Origin: Wocania_A spongiicola
Lineage (GTDB): Bacteria; Bacteroidota; Bacteroidia; Flavobacteriales; Flavobacteriaceae
Reading direction: 5' to 3'
DNA: 64,000 bases
NCBI RefSeq assembly: GCF_023502325.1
Contig: NZ_JAMFLZ010000006.1
Span: forward strand, 142,460-206,459
In this document: positions 1 to 8,955 of the stretch, in pieces
How the letters are laid out: each line of letters opens with the position of its first letter
Numbering within the stretch: the first letter of the stretch is position 1
Translations under genes and position numbers: made by a program
The notes under the pieces: model-generated
The model's database searches: none
What the model was told of the DNA's origin: nothing
Seen by the model: only the letters and a program-made list of their open reading frames with translations

Positions 1-374
1 TCCGTCTTTTCTGAGTTTTTGGGAATAATAACGTCATCATTTGGCCCGCACAACGCTGTAGTAGATTTAAAGAATAAAACCGGCTCTTTTGGCACAGTCA
101 TGCCTGCTTCTTCTGCATGTTTTGCATAATTTAATCCTACACAAACTATCTTAGATGGACGTGTTAAAGGAATTCCTAAACGAGCATCATTTTCAATTAC
201 CGGGCAACTGTTTTGATTGGTCTCTAACCATTTTTCTAGTCGTTCTAACCCATCACCGCCAAAAAAGTCTTCGTTATAATCTTGTCCAAATGCTGATATG
301 TCAATTCTAGTCCCGTTTGCTAATTGTATGCCTGGTTTTTCATTCCCTGCTGCTCCAAATCGTATTAATTTCAT
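1..374 (-). CDS. FAH-family protein, N-terminal part (probable 2,4-diketo-3-deoxy-L-fuconate hydrolase)
   Basis: Partial gene: the ATG is at 374 and the frame runs off the left edge, leaving about 124 residues. The N-terminus (MKLIRFGAAGNEKPG, then IVCVGLNYAKHAEEAG and PVLFFKSTTALCGPNDDV) is typical of the fumarylacetoacetate hydrolase superfamily, in the group annotated as ureidoglycolate lyase or 2,4-diketo-3-deoxy-L-fuconate hydrolase. That enzyme cleaves the diketo acid to pyruvate and L-lactate, the last step of the non-phosphorylating L-fucose pathway. There is no signal peptide, so it is cytoplasmic. It starts 2 bp after the stop of the three-domain hydrolase and so belongs to the same transcript. 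The SDR and UxaA genes upstream support the fucose reading; the exact substrate is inferred from context. The metal-binding and catalytic core lies outside the window. Confidence 0.75.
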   Translation of the reverse strand, partial: MKLIRFGAAGNEKPGIQLANGTRIDISAFGQDYNEDFFGGDGLERLEKWLETNQNSCPVIENDARLGIPLTRPSKIVCVGLNYAKHAEEAGMTVPKEPVLFFKSTTALCGPNDDVIIPKNSEKT

Positions 375-376
375 TT

Positions 377-2506
377 TTATTTCTTTATTAATTCATTATA
401 TTTTTCTCGTATAAACTTTCCCCAAACTTGATATCCTTCTGGTTTTAAATGTATTCCATCACCGCTATAAAGGTTGTCTTTTAAATTACCGTCTTCATCT
501 GAAAACAAATCAACTAGATTGTAGTAGTTCACTAAAGGTTTCTCATCTAGATAGGCAATTGCTTTATGAATAGCATTGTATTTTTCTCGTCGTTCAGAAC
601 TGGCATCCAAACCTGTAGGCAAAGGTCCAAAAAATAAGATTTCCGAATTAGGAAATTCGGTTTCCATCAATTCAACAACTTTTACAATACCAACGCTAAT
701 TTCTTCAGCAGTATTAAATCTAAAATTATTAACTCCAATTGCCAAGGTTATTAATTTTGGAGTGTTGGAGTTATAATTCCCATTTCTTATTCTCCAAAGT
801 ATATGTTCTGTTCTATCGCCAGAAATGCCTGCACTTACATAGTTTAACCCTTTAAAGTGGGCATCTGAAGCTCCTTGACCTGGGCTATAAGTGGTTAATG
901 TACGATTGCCTCCCCAACCTTGAGTAATGGAATTTCCAACCAATAAAATATCTAAATTTTTCGTAGCTTGACATAACGAATCGATATCTTCCATTTGATG
1001 CCACCAGCCTTTTCCTTGTTTCCATCCAGCTCCCGAACGATATTCTGAACCTGGTGTAGGGATGATTGCTAAGTTTACTTTTTTATTAGTAGCTCTTAAA
1101 ATAAAATCGACAATTGGTGTTGGGTTTTCTAAACTATGAGGATGATGTCCCACTCTTGCTTTATAAATTATTTTTATGTTCCCCCCTTTATCTTTTATTT
1201 TCTGTTCAAAAATTCGGGTATTCTCATCAACAGGAACTACATTATCAGTTACACCACATACATGAAACATTGGGTAATCACCTTTTACAATGGCCTCAAT
1301 TTTATGAATAGGGTTTCCTTTAAAATTATCTAGCTCTTCTTCTGTAGCAATATTATACATTTCCTTAAAGGCTTTCCAATCGCTTTCACTTCCTTTTCCT
1401 TTACCTTTGCCCCCGGGCCAACTAGCTCCATCTAAAACAGGAGCATCTGAATACACACAAGCCACCTTTTCCGGGTTTTCAGCAGCCCAATTATAAACTA
1501 TAAGACCACCTCGACTCATGCCTTCTAAAACTACTTTTTTAGAAAACCCGTTTTGGGTCATAAAATCGTAAAAAACATTCCAACGGTTAACAGCTTCATT
1601 ATTTCCAAAAAAACGGGAGACATCGCAATAAGCAATATGAAAACCTCTTTCTAATAAAGCAATATCTGTTTGTGGTTCGTGACCAAAAAAGCGAGCACGT
1701 AATACCCAAGGCTTTCCTTTTGCAATCTTTTTGGGTGCTACTATTTTACAGGGAACATTTTTATATTTGAAATCAGTTTGGGTGAATCCATAAAAATTAC
1801 TTGTTTTAATATCTTCAATTTTTGAAACATCAAATCTTTGCTGTATGTCATCAATATTAAGAATGACATCCTCATAAATCCGTTTTGCAATTCGAGTCGC
1901 TCCCAAAGAGGATGGATGGATAGTATCTGGAAACATCCCTGGCTCCCCTGTAAATAATTGATATAAATCGATGACTTCGCTTTTAGTATCAAAAGCTACT
2001 TTTTGAGTTAAAGGAATTATTTTATTTTTAATAATAGGATTCCATATACTTGTTGAATCCTTTAGAAAAGAAGGTACAGGTAATAGCAAAACGACACGAA
2101 CTTGATTGTTTTGTTGTTTAAATGATTGGATGAGTTCTTTGTAATCATTTTCGAAATCTGAATCTAAATAAACACGGTTTTGTTGTTTGCTATCATTCGT
2201 TCCTAATTTAATGTAAACTATATCTGGAGCAAATTCCAAGGCTTCTTGGTATTTATCAGATTTCCAATATGGATAGTCTCCTCTTTTTAATAATGTATTA
2301 CCGTTTACACCAAAATTTTTTATTTGATAATTCTCTCCAAGTAGGGCTTGTAATTGCTTTGGATAAGCATTATTCTCGCGATTATCTACACCAGCTCCAT
2401 AAGTAATACTATCTCCTATGCAAGCTATTTTTATAGGTTGTTTTTCTGGTTTGCAACCTGTAAAAGTTAGAATAATTAATAAAGATAATTTCAAAAAAAA
2501 CTTCAT
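377..2506 (-). CDS. Three-domain lipoprotein: SGNH hydrolase - alpha/beta hydrolase - SGNH hydrolase
   Basis: A 709-residue secreted lipoprotein (lipobox FTGC, Cys18) built from three hydrolase domains. Residues about 24-215 are an SGNH/GDSL domain with GDSIT (Ser33), GTND and a C-terminal DTIHPS. Residues about 235-475 look like an alpha/beta hydrolase with the nucleophile elbow GMSRGG and a late VGHHPH histidine segment. Residues about 490-709 form a second SGNH domain with GNSITQG, GVNN and DGIHLK. All three domains keep recognisable catalytic motifs, so all may be active. SGNH and alpha/beta hydrolases of polysaccharide loci usually remove acetyl or other acyl groups; the substrate here is not visible. 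It sits between another SGNH hydrolase and the FAH gene, at the 3' end of a fucosidase operon, so O-acylated fucose or HexNAc is a plausible target. Such proteins may be annotated only as GDSL lipase. Confidence 0.85.
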   Translation of the reverse strand: MKFFLKLSLLIILTFTGCKPEKQPIKIACIGDSITYGAGVDNRENNAYPKQLQALLGENYQIKNFGVNGNTLLKRGDYPYWKSDKYQEALEFAPDIVYIKLGTNDSKQQNRVYLDSDFENDYKELIQSFKQQNNQVRVVLLLPVPSFLKDSTSIWNPIIKNKIIPLTQKVAFDTKSEVIDLYQLFTGEPGMFPDTIHPSSLGATRIAKRIYEDVILNIDDIQQRFDVSKIEDIKTSNFYGFTQTDFKYKNVPCKIVAPKKIAKGKPWVLRARFFGHEPQTDIALLERGFHIAYCDVSRFFGNNEAVNRWNVFYDFMTQNGFSKKVVLEGMSRGGLIVYNWAAENPEKVACVYSDAPVLDGASWPGGKGKGKGSESDWKAFKEMYNIATEEELDNFKGNPIHKIEAIVKGDYPMFHVCGVTDNVVPVDENTRIFEQKIKDKGGNIKIIYKARVGHHPHSLENPTPIVDFILRATNKKVNLAIIPTPGSEYRSGAGWKQGKGWWHQMEDIDSLCQATKNLDILLVGNSITQGWGGNRTLTTYSPGQGASDAHFKGLNYVSAGISGDRTEHILWRIRNGNYNSNTPKLITLAIGVNNFRFNTAEEISVGIVKVVELMETEFPNSEILFFGPLPTGLDASSERREKYNAIHKAIAYLDEKPLVNYYNLVDLFSDEDGNLKDNLYSGDGIHLKPEGYQVWGKFIREKYNELIKK

Positions 2507-2524
2507 ATTAACTTATCTATATAT

Positions 2525-3208
2525 TCATAATTGTTTTGTATTAATCTTTCTAATCTCTTCTGAAAGAAACTCAGATAAAATTTTTGCTAGCTTTTTATAG
2601 CCCTCTTTAGAATAATGTACATCATCATCTCCTTTCCCAAATTCTTTATGAATAACTTTAGATTTTTTATAAATATCATTCACCTTAATATCATACTTCT
2701 TCATAACCCTTTTAGCTACCTTATTAAACTTTTGAGCATCCTTCTTAAATCTTCCAGCTTCATATTTTGGGACATAACTTGTGGTAACAAATATTAATTG
2801 AGCATCAGAAACCTGTTTGATTGACCGTATAATATCTTCTAAATTCTTCTCATATTCTTCTAAAGAAAAAGTAACATTCCCATTTACTTTATCTCTGTTA
2901 CCGTATACCTTTGCATCTGGATGTCGGTAACACAAATCCCATAAACCCCAATTAAACTGAATAATATCCCAATCTTCATTTCCTATCCATTCTTTAACTT
3001 TTTTAAGTCCTGTTCCTGTATGTTGCGCATTCCATGGATTATGCTTTACAATGGCTTTACTGCTTAAGTTTTCTTTTACAAAAGGAGTATATCCAATAGA
3101 TATAGAATCTCCAATAATTAAAACTTTTGTTTTTTTATTTGAAAAGCTACAAAAAACTAAGGCTGTTACAACCAGTACAAAAAAGTAAAAATTATTTTTC
3201 GTTCTCAT
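2525..3208 (-). CDS. Secreted SGNH/GDSL hydrolase
   Basis: A 227-residue protein with an N-terminal signal segment (hydrophobic residues about 8-22), the block I motif GDSIS and the C-terminal block V DDVHYS, which supply the Ser and the Asp/His of SGNH esterases. Block III is unusual: where most members have GxND, this one reads NWGLWDL. It is probably a carbohydrate esterase in the periplasm or at the cell surface. The ATG overlaps the stop of the upstream propeller-GH29 gene by 4 bp (ATGA), so the two are probably translationally coupled, suggesting deacylation and defucosylation of the same glycan. The substrate is unknown. Confidence 0.8.
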   Translation of the reverse strand: MRTKNNFYFFVLVVTALVFCSFSNKKTKVLIIGDSISIGYTPFVKENLSSKAIVKHNPWNAQHTGTGLKKVKEWIGNEDWDIIQFNWGLWDLCYRHPDAKVYGNRDKVNGNVTFSLEEYEKNLEDIIRSIKQVSDAQLIFVTTSYVPKYEAGRFKKDAQKFNKVAKRVMKKYDIKVNDIYKKSKVIHKEFGKGDDDVHYSKEGYKKLAKILSEFLSEEIRKINTKQL

Positions 3209-5613
3209 TCTATTGGTTTTATATAATAAGCGCTTAAGTTTTTTATTTGAGGCTCTCTTTCAAATTTCAAAACTTTTAGCCTAATTCTACTAACTTTTAC
3301 AGTTTCAAATTGTTCAATTCTTTTATTACCAACACTTTCGCCTTTAGTGATGATTTGCCATTTTCCATCCACTAAACCTTCAATCTGGTAACTTCTAACA
3401 CGTTCTCCTTTTTGAATATCTTCTTGAATAATAACATGGTTAATTAAACTAGGGGTGCTAAACTTGAGGGTTATTCTATTTCCTTTTCCTGAAGTAGAAG
3501 CTATTGGTATTTGAAATCTTCTTTTAATTTCGTCTCCCCATTCTTTCAATCGTTTTACGTCTGGTTTTGGCATCAACCCATCTGGATTTGGTGTTAAGCC
3601 CATAATTAAAGTTGAATTTCTACCTACAGATTTATAATACATTTCCATTAAATTTTCCAATGGAAAAATATGTTTTTCATCTCCCGGTTCCCAGAACCAT
3701 TCGTGTCTTCCATTATATCCTCTTAATGGTGCATCGGACATTGCTGGAACCCAAAACTTACCATTAGAATCTCCTTGCTTTAATAGCTTATAATTGTCTT
3801 TATAAATGTTTTTTTGAGCAGTTTCTCCAGCTCCAGTACTGTTATAAGGAAATGTTGCCCAACTTGGATAACTTATTGTTCCTGATTCTGAACCTCCCCA
3901 ACGAGCTTCTGCTAATTGTCCATTATGATAAAATAAGCAATTAGGTTGGTATTTACGAACTATAGGTAAAACATCTGGAGCACCATTATCTGGATGGTCT
4001 GCACCACCATCAAACCATATTTCAAAAAGCTCTCCATATTGGGTACAGATTTCTTTAACCATACCTTCTACCATGTTGTTATACCATTTTTGACGATTCT
4101 CTCTAAAAGCACCTTCACCATTTACTTTAAAATCATGGACTCCCATAAATGAGTTCCAACGAATTCCTAAATAAATTCCTGGTTTTATATCATATTTTTT
4201 ACATGAAGCCACAAAATCTGCAACTATATCGCCATTACCATCACGCCATTTAACAGCCTTTAAACTATATGGGTTTACATCAGACTGATACAAAGCAAAA
4301 CCTGTTTCGTGAGTTGCAGTTAAAATAGCAAACTTAGCGCCTGCATCTTTAGCTGTTTTTACCCATTGGTCTGTATCTAAGTTTATAGGGTTAAATATTT
4401 GATAATCAGGAATAGGATCAATTCTGTTTCCGCCTTGACCATACTTTTTTCCATCAAACACATGCAAATCGTAGTGAAAAACAACTCCTAATTCTGCTTC
4501 TTGCCATGCCAATTGCCTCTTATTAGGTTTTGGGTATGTAACTTCTTCTATAGGAATAAAAATACTATACGAGTCATTATCTTTCTTAACAGCAAGACTT
4601 AACACTTTTGGTTTACCGTTTTCATGATAAATAAACGGACGCTCTAATCGGTCTGGTATAAGCACCGAGCCATCTTTCATCCTAACTTCTTTTCTCATCA
4701 AAACATATTCGTTTGATTTTTTCCAGTTGATACCGTCTTCTGATGTTACCATACCTATGAAACCGTGTGTGTGAAAGACACCATAAAATCGGTTTCTAGT
4801 TTCATCATGCCATATAGACATATCTTCGGTATCTATATAATCAATAACAGGTTTTTCTTGTATTATAAAAGGTCCAGCTGGTGTTTCAGAAATTGCTACT
4901 GCTTGATTCCTAATAAAACGTTTCTCATTAGGTTTATCTCCTTTTATTACCAAGTAATATTTACCATCTTTTCCTTTATCAATTGCAGGATTAACAGTGA
5001 GTGTTGTTATTGGTCCCGACGGTTCTATTAAAGGTTGCTGCATACGTTGCCATGGACCATTAATGGAGTTAGATACTGCAACTCCGGTTCTCTGATTTGG
5101 GCGTAATATTTTCCAATTGGGATGGCTATATCCTGTTTTAGCCGTTTCAATTAAGTCTTCTTCTAAATAGGCTTTATCGCCTAAATTTGTAGAGATATAG
5201 TACAAATAATATTTTCCTTCAAAATACTTTATTTTTGGGTTATGAGCTGTAATTGCATCCCATCTGTTTTTTCCAGCGCCTTCTAAAGCGGTTTTTTTAT
5301 ATTTCCAAGGTCCTGATGGGTTTTTCGATGTAGCATGGGCTATTTCAGAATGTGTTAGCCAACCATAAAAACCGTACTCCTTTTTCCATCTCGAGTAAAA
5401 CATATGATATTTACCATCTTTCCCTTTTATTATAGATGTTCCCCAATTATAATAGCCTTCAGTCTTAAAAATGTTCTCTGTAGCTATGGGCTCAAACTTA
5501 TCATACAATCGTAAATCGTCTGTCTTTTCTTGAGCATTAATACAAAATGAAAAAAGCAATACTTGAATTAAGACAAATCCATTATTTATAAAAATATTAC
5601 TAAAACTTTTCAT
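3205..5613 (-). CDS. Fusion: GH43/GH117-like beta-propeller + GH29 alpha-L-fucosidase + discoidin-like domain
   Basis: An 802-residue secreted protein (signal to about residue 27, ending INAQ). Residues about 35-360 look like a five-bladed beta-propeller glycosidase of the GH43/GH117/GH32 type: repeated KDGKYHMFYS, FEGKYYLYYI and KDGKYYLVIK strands and NPSGPW/NGPW/PAGPF turns. Residues about 365-700 are a GH29 fucosidase, with LDTDQWVKTAKDAGAKFAIL, ATHETGF and the probable nucleophile Asp535 in EIWFDGG. Residues about 705-800 resemble the discoidin-like beta-sandwich often found after GH29. GH29 retains configuration through an Asp nucleophile, and the WFDGG context resembles the GH29-B type, which prefers branched alpha-1,3/1,4-fucose. 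The propeller might remove a neighbouring sugar, but its catalytic acids cannot be assigned by eye. Ordinary GH29s are 350-600 residues, so the N-terminal addition is notable. Confidence 0.85.
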   Translation of the reverse strand: MKSFSNIFINNGFVLIQVLLFSFCINAQEKTDDLRLYDKFEPIATENIFKTEGYYNWGTSIIKGKDGKYHMFYSRWKKEYGFYGWLTHSEIAHATSKNPSGPWKYKKTALEGAGKNRWDAITAHNPKIKYFEGKYYLYYISTNLGDKAYLEEDLIETAKTGYSHPNWKILRPNQRTGVAVSNSINGPWQRMQQPLIEPSGPITTLTVNPAIDKGKDGKYYLVIKGDKPNEKRFIRNQAVAISETPAGPFIIQEKPVIDYIDTEDMSIWHDETRNRFYGVFHTHGFIGMVTSEDGINWKKSNEYVLMRKEVRMKDGSVLIPDRLERPFIYHENGKPKVLSLAVKKDNDSYSIFIPIEEVTYPKPNKRQLAWQEAELGVVFHYDLHVFDGKKYGQGGNRIDPIPDYQIFNPINLDTDQWVKTAKDAGAKFAILTATHETGFALYQSDVNPYSLKAVKWRDGNGDIVADFVASCKKYDIKPGIYLGIRWNSFMGVHDFKVNGEGAFRENRQKWYNNMVEGMVKEICTQYGELFEIWFDGGADHPDNGAPDVLPIVRKYQPNCLFYHNGQLAEARWGGSESGTISYPSWATFPYNSTGAGETAQKNIYKDNYKLLKQGDSNGKFWVPAMSDAPLRGYNGRHEWFWEPGDEKHIFPLENLMEMYYKSVGRNSTLIMGLTPNPDGLMPKPDVKRLKEWGDEIKRRFQIPIASTSGKGNRITLKFSTPSLINHVIIQEDIQKGERVRSYQIEGLVDGKWQIITKGESVGNKRIEQFETVKVSRIRLKVLKFEREPQIKNLSAYYIKPIE

Positions 5614-5630
5614 TATCGTTTTTTAATTAA

Positions 5631-7883
5631 TTATTCGAAAAAATCCAATTCAGCAATGCTTGCCGTTTGCTTATTTCCTGCAATAACTTTAGACTCTATT
5701 CTTATATACTGCGTTGTAACTGGCGTTTGAAAGGTATGTTTTCGAGTCGTTGGGTCGTTGATAAGGTTACCAAATTCAAAATCTTCCCATTTTTTCCATG
5801 TTTTACCATTACTGCTAACTTTTACAATTCCTTTTTCTATCATACCATTAGCATGCTGTGTTTGTGGTGTATATGCAAATTCTTTGATGGTGTATGCTTT
5901 TCCTAAATCGATATTAATATAGTGTATCTTCCCATTTGCTTTAGATTGCCAATAAGTATTTGGGTTTTCGTCAATAGCATGATTCTCTTCATTTTTATTT
6001 TGATGGCTATCAGTATTTAAAACATTCCAATCTCGCTTCAAAATTCCAAACGTTTTTGAAGCTGCACTTCCCATTTGATCTTTATCTATGGCAATGGCTT
6101 TAATTTCTGTTGATAAACCTTTAATCCCTACTTTAAATAGTTTTGAAGTTTTATTGGGTATACTGCCATCGGTTGTATACCTAATTTCATAATCTGAGTT
6201 TAAGTTTCCAGAAACATCTTCACCATGAGGTTTCCAACCAAAGTCATGCTTTTTAGGTTCTATATTAATTACACCTTCAATATTCCTTGATATTGAAAGT
6301 TGTGGAGGTCTTGTTTTGTAATAATGTGCAGTAATATTTGAAATTGCTGGACTTAAACGCGAATCCAGAACTCGGATTCTAAATTTATTTGACGTCGTTT
6401 CTGGAAAACGTAAAATACGTTTATACCCCACATTAGTTGCTGCTACTACTTCTTTCCAAGTATTATTTATCCATGCATCAACAGCATGTTTCTCAATACG
6501 TTCACTATGCGTTGTTATAGCTTCTTGAATAATTAATCTATTAATAGTTATTGGAGCCTTTGTTTCAATAATAACTTCCTTTTTGTCTGAACCTAATAAT
6601 AAATAAGTATTAGTATTACCATCTAACACATTTTTTGAACCTGATGCATCAGCAAATAGATTTGTTGTATATGTATTATTTATACGCTGACCAACTTCAT
6701 TTAAAACTTGAACGTCTTCTGGTGAAAATTTACCTTCTCTATTTGGTGGAATATTTAATAAAAAGGTAGTGTTTCCTCCAACCGATCGCTCGTACATATC
6801 AAAAACGTCATCAGCACTTCTTACCTTTTGGTGCGTATCATCTCTATAAAACCAGCCTTCACGAATTGATGTATTCGTTTCTGCTTGCTGATAGTGTAAA
6901 TATTTAGCATCAATTAATTTTTTTCTGCTACCAATATCTTGCTCCATAATATCAGCAAATCTGTTCATCTCATGTGGGTTGGTTTTATACGGAATTATAT
7001 TCCATTCGGTATCTCTAGTTGCTCCAGCTTCATTACCACACCAGCGAATGTCTTGTTTACCAAAAATAACTGCTTCTGGAGCTAAAGTTGATATTAGCTC
7101 TTTCCAAGCTAAGTAATTATATTTTTGCCCTCCTTTTCGTTTCGGGTGTGCACCATCAAACCAAACTTCATGAATTGGTCCATATTCAGTTAATAATTCG
7201 AATAGTTGATTTAAAAAGTACTCATTATAGTCGTCAACATTAAAAGTGAATGTTTTTTTATTCTTAAAAGGGCGTCCTTCTAATGGTCTAGGAATAACCC
7301 GATCTGTATATTTACTTAAATTACCATAAAGCCCTTCTTTGTTTTCAATTTGATATAAATCGGCTGGTGATAAATACACTCCTAATTTTAATCCGTACTT
7401 CTGGCAAGAGGCCGACAATTCTTTTAAAACATCACCTTTACCATCTTTAAAAGGTGAAGACATAATGCCATGCTTTGTGTAACGACTTTGCCAAAGTACA
7501 AACCCGTCATGATGCTTAACAGTAATTATTACCATTTTCATATTAGCATTTTTCATTGCTTTACACCACTGATCTGTATCTAAATTTTTAAGATCGAAAA
7601 TTTTAGGGTCTTCAAAACCATTACCCCACTCCATTCGAGTAAAAGTGTTTGGTCCAAAATGTATAAAGGCTATAAATTCATTTTTTAAAGCATTGTATTG
7701 ATTTTTAGTAGGTACTACATGCGCAGCTTTAACTATAATTGAATCTTTAGTATCGCTATCTAAAACTTCATATGTATTCTTAACTTCTAATAGAGTTCCC
7801 TTTTGCTCTTGAGCACAAGATGATAATATTAAAAGAGTTAAATTTAAGCATACTAAATGCAAAGTTCTTACTGTATTTTTCAT
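5631..7883 (-). CDS. GH29 alpha-L-fucosidase with two discoidin-like domains and a chitobiase-type insert
   Basis: A 750-residue lipoprotein (LILSSC, Cys23). The GH29 catalytic barrel spans about residues 55-400, with FIHFGPNTFTRMEW, TVKHHDGFVLWQS and the probable nucleophile Asp243 in HEVWFDG. After the barrel come a discoidin-like sandwich (about 405-522), a chitobiase/HEX_C-type beta domain with the TTDGSIPN signature (about 535-610) and a second F5/8-type domain (about 620-750, with DENPNTYWQS and YINIDLGKAYTIKEF). The architecture is common in Bacteroidota GH29-B enzymes acting on alpha-1,3/1,4-fucose in branched glycans. It would act in the periplasm or at the surface. It lies 17 bp upstream of the propeller-GH29 fusion in a run of fucosidases; linkage preference is inferred. 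Confidence 0.9.
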   Translation of the reverse strand: MKNTVRTLHLVCLNLTLLILSSCAQEQKGTLLEVKNTYEVLDSDTKDSIIVKAAHVVPTKNQYNALKNEFIAFIHFGPNTFTRMEWGNGFEDPKIFDLKNLDTDQWCKAMKNANMKMVIITVKHHDGFVLWQSRYTKHGIMSSPFKDGKGDVLKELSASCQKYGLKLGVYLSPADLYQIENKEGLYGNLSKYTDRVIPRPLEGRPFKNKKTFTFNVDDYNEYFLNQLFELLTEYGPIHEVWFDGAHPKRKGGQKYNYLAWKELISTLAPEAVIFGKQDIRWCGNEAGATRDTEWNIIPYKTNPHEMNRFADIMEQDIGSRKKLIDAKYLHYQQAETNTSIREGWFYRDDTHQKVRSADDVFDMYERSVGGNTTFLLNIPPNREGKFSPEDVQVLNEVGQRINNTYTTNLFADASGSKNVLDGNTNTYLLLGSDKKEVIIETKAPITINRLIIQEAITTHSERIEKHAVDAWINNTWKEVVAATNVGYKRILRFPETTSNKFRIRVLDSRLSPAISNITAHYYKTRPPQLSISRNIEGVINIEPKKHDFGWKPHGEDVSGNLNSDYEIRYTTDGSIPNKTSKLFKVGIKGLSTEIKAIAIDKDQMGSAASKTFGILKRDWNVLNTDSHQNKNEENHAIDENPNTYWQSKANGKIHYINIDLGKAYTIKEFAYTPQTQHANGMIEKGIVKVSSNGKTWKKWEDFEFGNLINDPTTRKHTFQTPVTTQYIRIESKVIAGNKQTASIAELDFFE

Positions 7884-7906
7884 TGGTTTTAAATAATTTA
7901 TAGTCT

Positions 7907-8953
7907 TTATTTTTTTAACATTTCTCCTACCTTCAAAAGGATTTCAACACTTTGTTTGGGAACATTCCCGTTACCATCTGGTCCTATGTTTAATAATAAG
8001 TTTCCGCCTTTATTATTAATATCTTTTAGCTTATTATAAACTACTTCTGCATTTTTCCAATCTGTATCACTCGTTTTAAAACCCCAAGAGTGGTTCATGG
8101 TGTAACAAGCTTCCCAATAATGTTTTAACTTATCTTCTGGATGCTCTTGTTCTGGAGTTCCAAAATCTTTTTTAAACACAGCTCTTTTAGAAACTCGATT
8201 ATTAATTATAATGCTTGGTTTAAGTGTTCTTATATATTGATATAAATCTGCACCTACTTCTAAGTTCCACCACTCTACCCAATCACCATCAAACCAAAGA
8301 ATATCAGAATCGTAGTTATCAATTAATTCTTTAATTTGGCTTTTCATGTAGGTAATATATTCTTTCTTTTTTCCAAATTTCATTCTAATTTGACCCCACC
8401 AACCCCAAGGTTTGTTGCCATCTATATTGCGTTCTTGCGATGGGTGATGCCAATCTATAATACTATAATAAGTTCCAAATTTTAATCCATATTTACGACA
8501 AGCTATGCTTAGTTCTTTTAAAATATCTCTTTTAAATGGAGTGCTACCTACATCAAAAGTAGTGTATTGGCTATCCCACAGGCAAAACCCTTCGTGATGC
8601 TTTGTTGTGATAACGATATATTTCATACCTGCTTGTTTTGCTGTTTTTGCAATAAAATCTGCATCAAAATCTTTAGGGTTAAAAGTAGCAGTAAGCATAG
8701 CGTACTCTTGAGCTGTTATATCTGCATTAGATTGAATCCACTCTGCATAACCATCATAGGATTTGTCTTTCCATACACCTCCAAGTTGACTATACAGGCC
8801 AAAATGTATAAACATTCCATACTTGGCTTCTGAAAACCATTGCATACGTTTTTCGTAATCTTTAGTACTTTCTGTTAAATAATCAATTTTTTCTTGAGCT
8901 TGTATACTTAAGAAGCTAAATACAATTAGAAATACAATCGCTACTCTTTTCAT
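7907..8953 (-). CDS. GH29 alpha-L-fucosidase, short single-domain form
   Basis: A 348-residue secreted enzyme (signal ends IQAQ near residue 20) with only the GH29 barrel. Family motifs are KYGMFIHFGLYSQLGG, TTKHHEGFCLWDS, YYSIIDWHHP and the probable nucleophile Asp222 in ILWFDGDW, then LLLNIGPDGNGNVP near the C-terminus. It lacks the C-terminal beta-sandwich that most GH29s carry, which may leave a more open active site. It removes alpha-L-fucose from glycans in the periplasm; the acceptor is unknown. It is 2 bp from the next GH29 upstream, so the two are cotranscribed. Confidence 0.92.
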   Translation of the reverse strand: MKRVAIVFLIVFSFLSIQAQEKIDYLTESTKDYEKRMQWFSEAKYGMFIHFGLYSQLGGVWKDKSYDGYAEWIQSNADITAQEYAMLTATFNPKDFDADFIAKTAKQAGMKYIVITTKHHEGFCLWDSQYTTFDVGSTPFKRDILKELSIACRKYGLKFGTYYSIIDWHHPSQERNIDGNKPWGWWGQIRMKFGKKKEYITYMKSQIKELIDNYDSDILWFDGDWVEWWNLEVGADLYQYIRTLKPSIIINNRVSKRAVFKKDFGTPEQEHPEDKLKHYWEACYTMNHSWGFKTSDTDWKNAEVVYNKLKDINNKGGNLLLNIGPDGNGNVPKQSVEILLKVGEMLKK

Positions 8954-8955
8954 TT

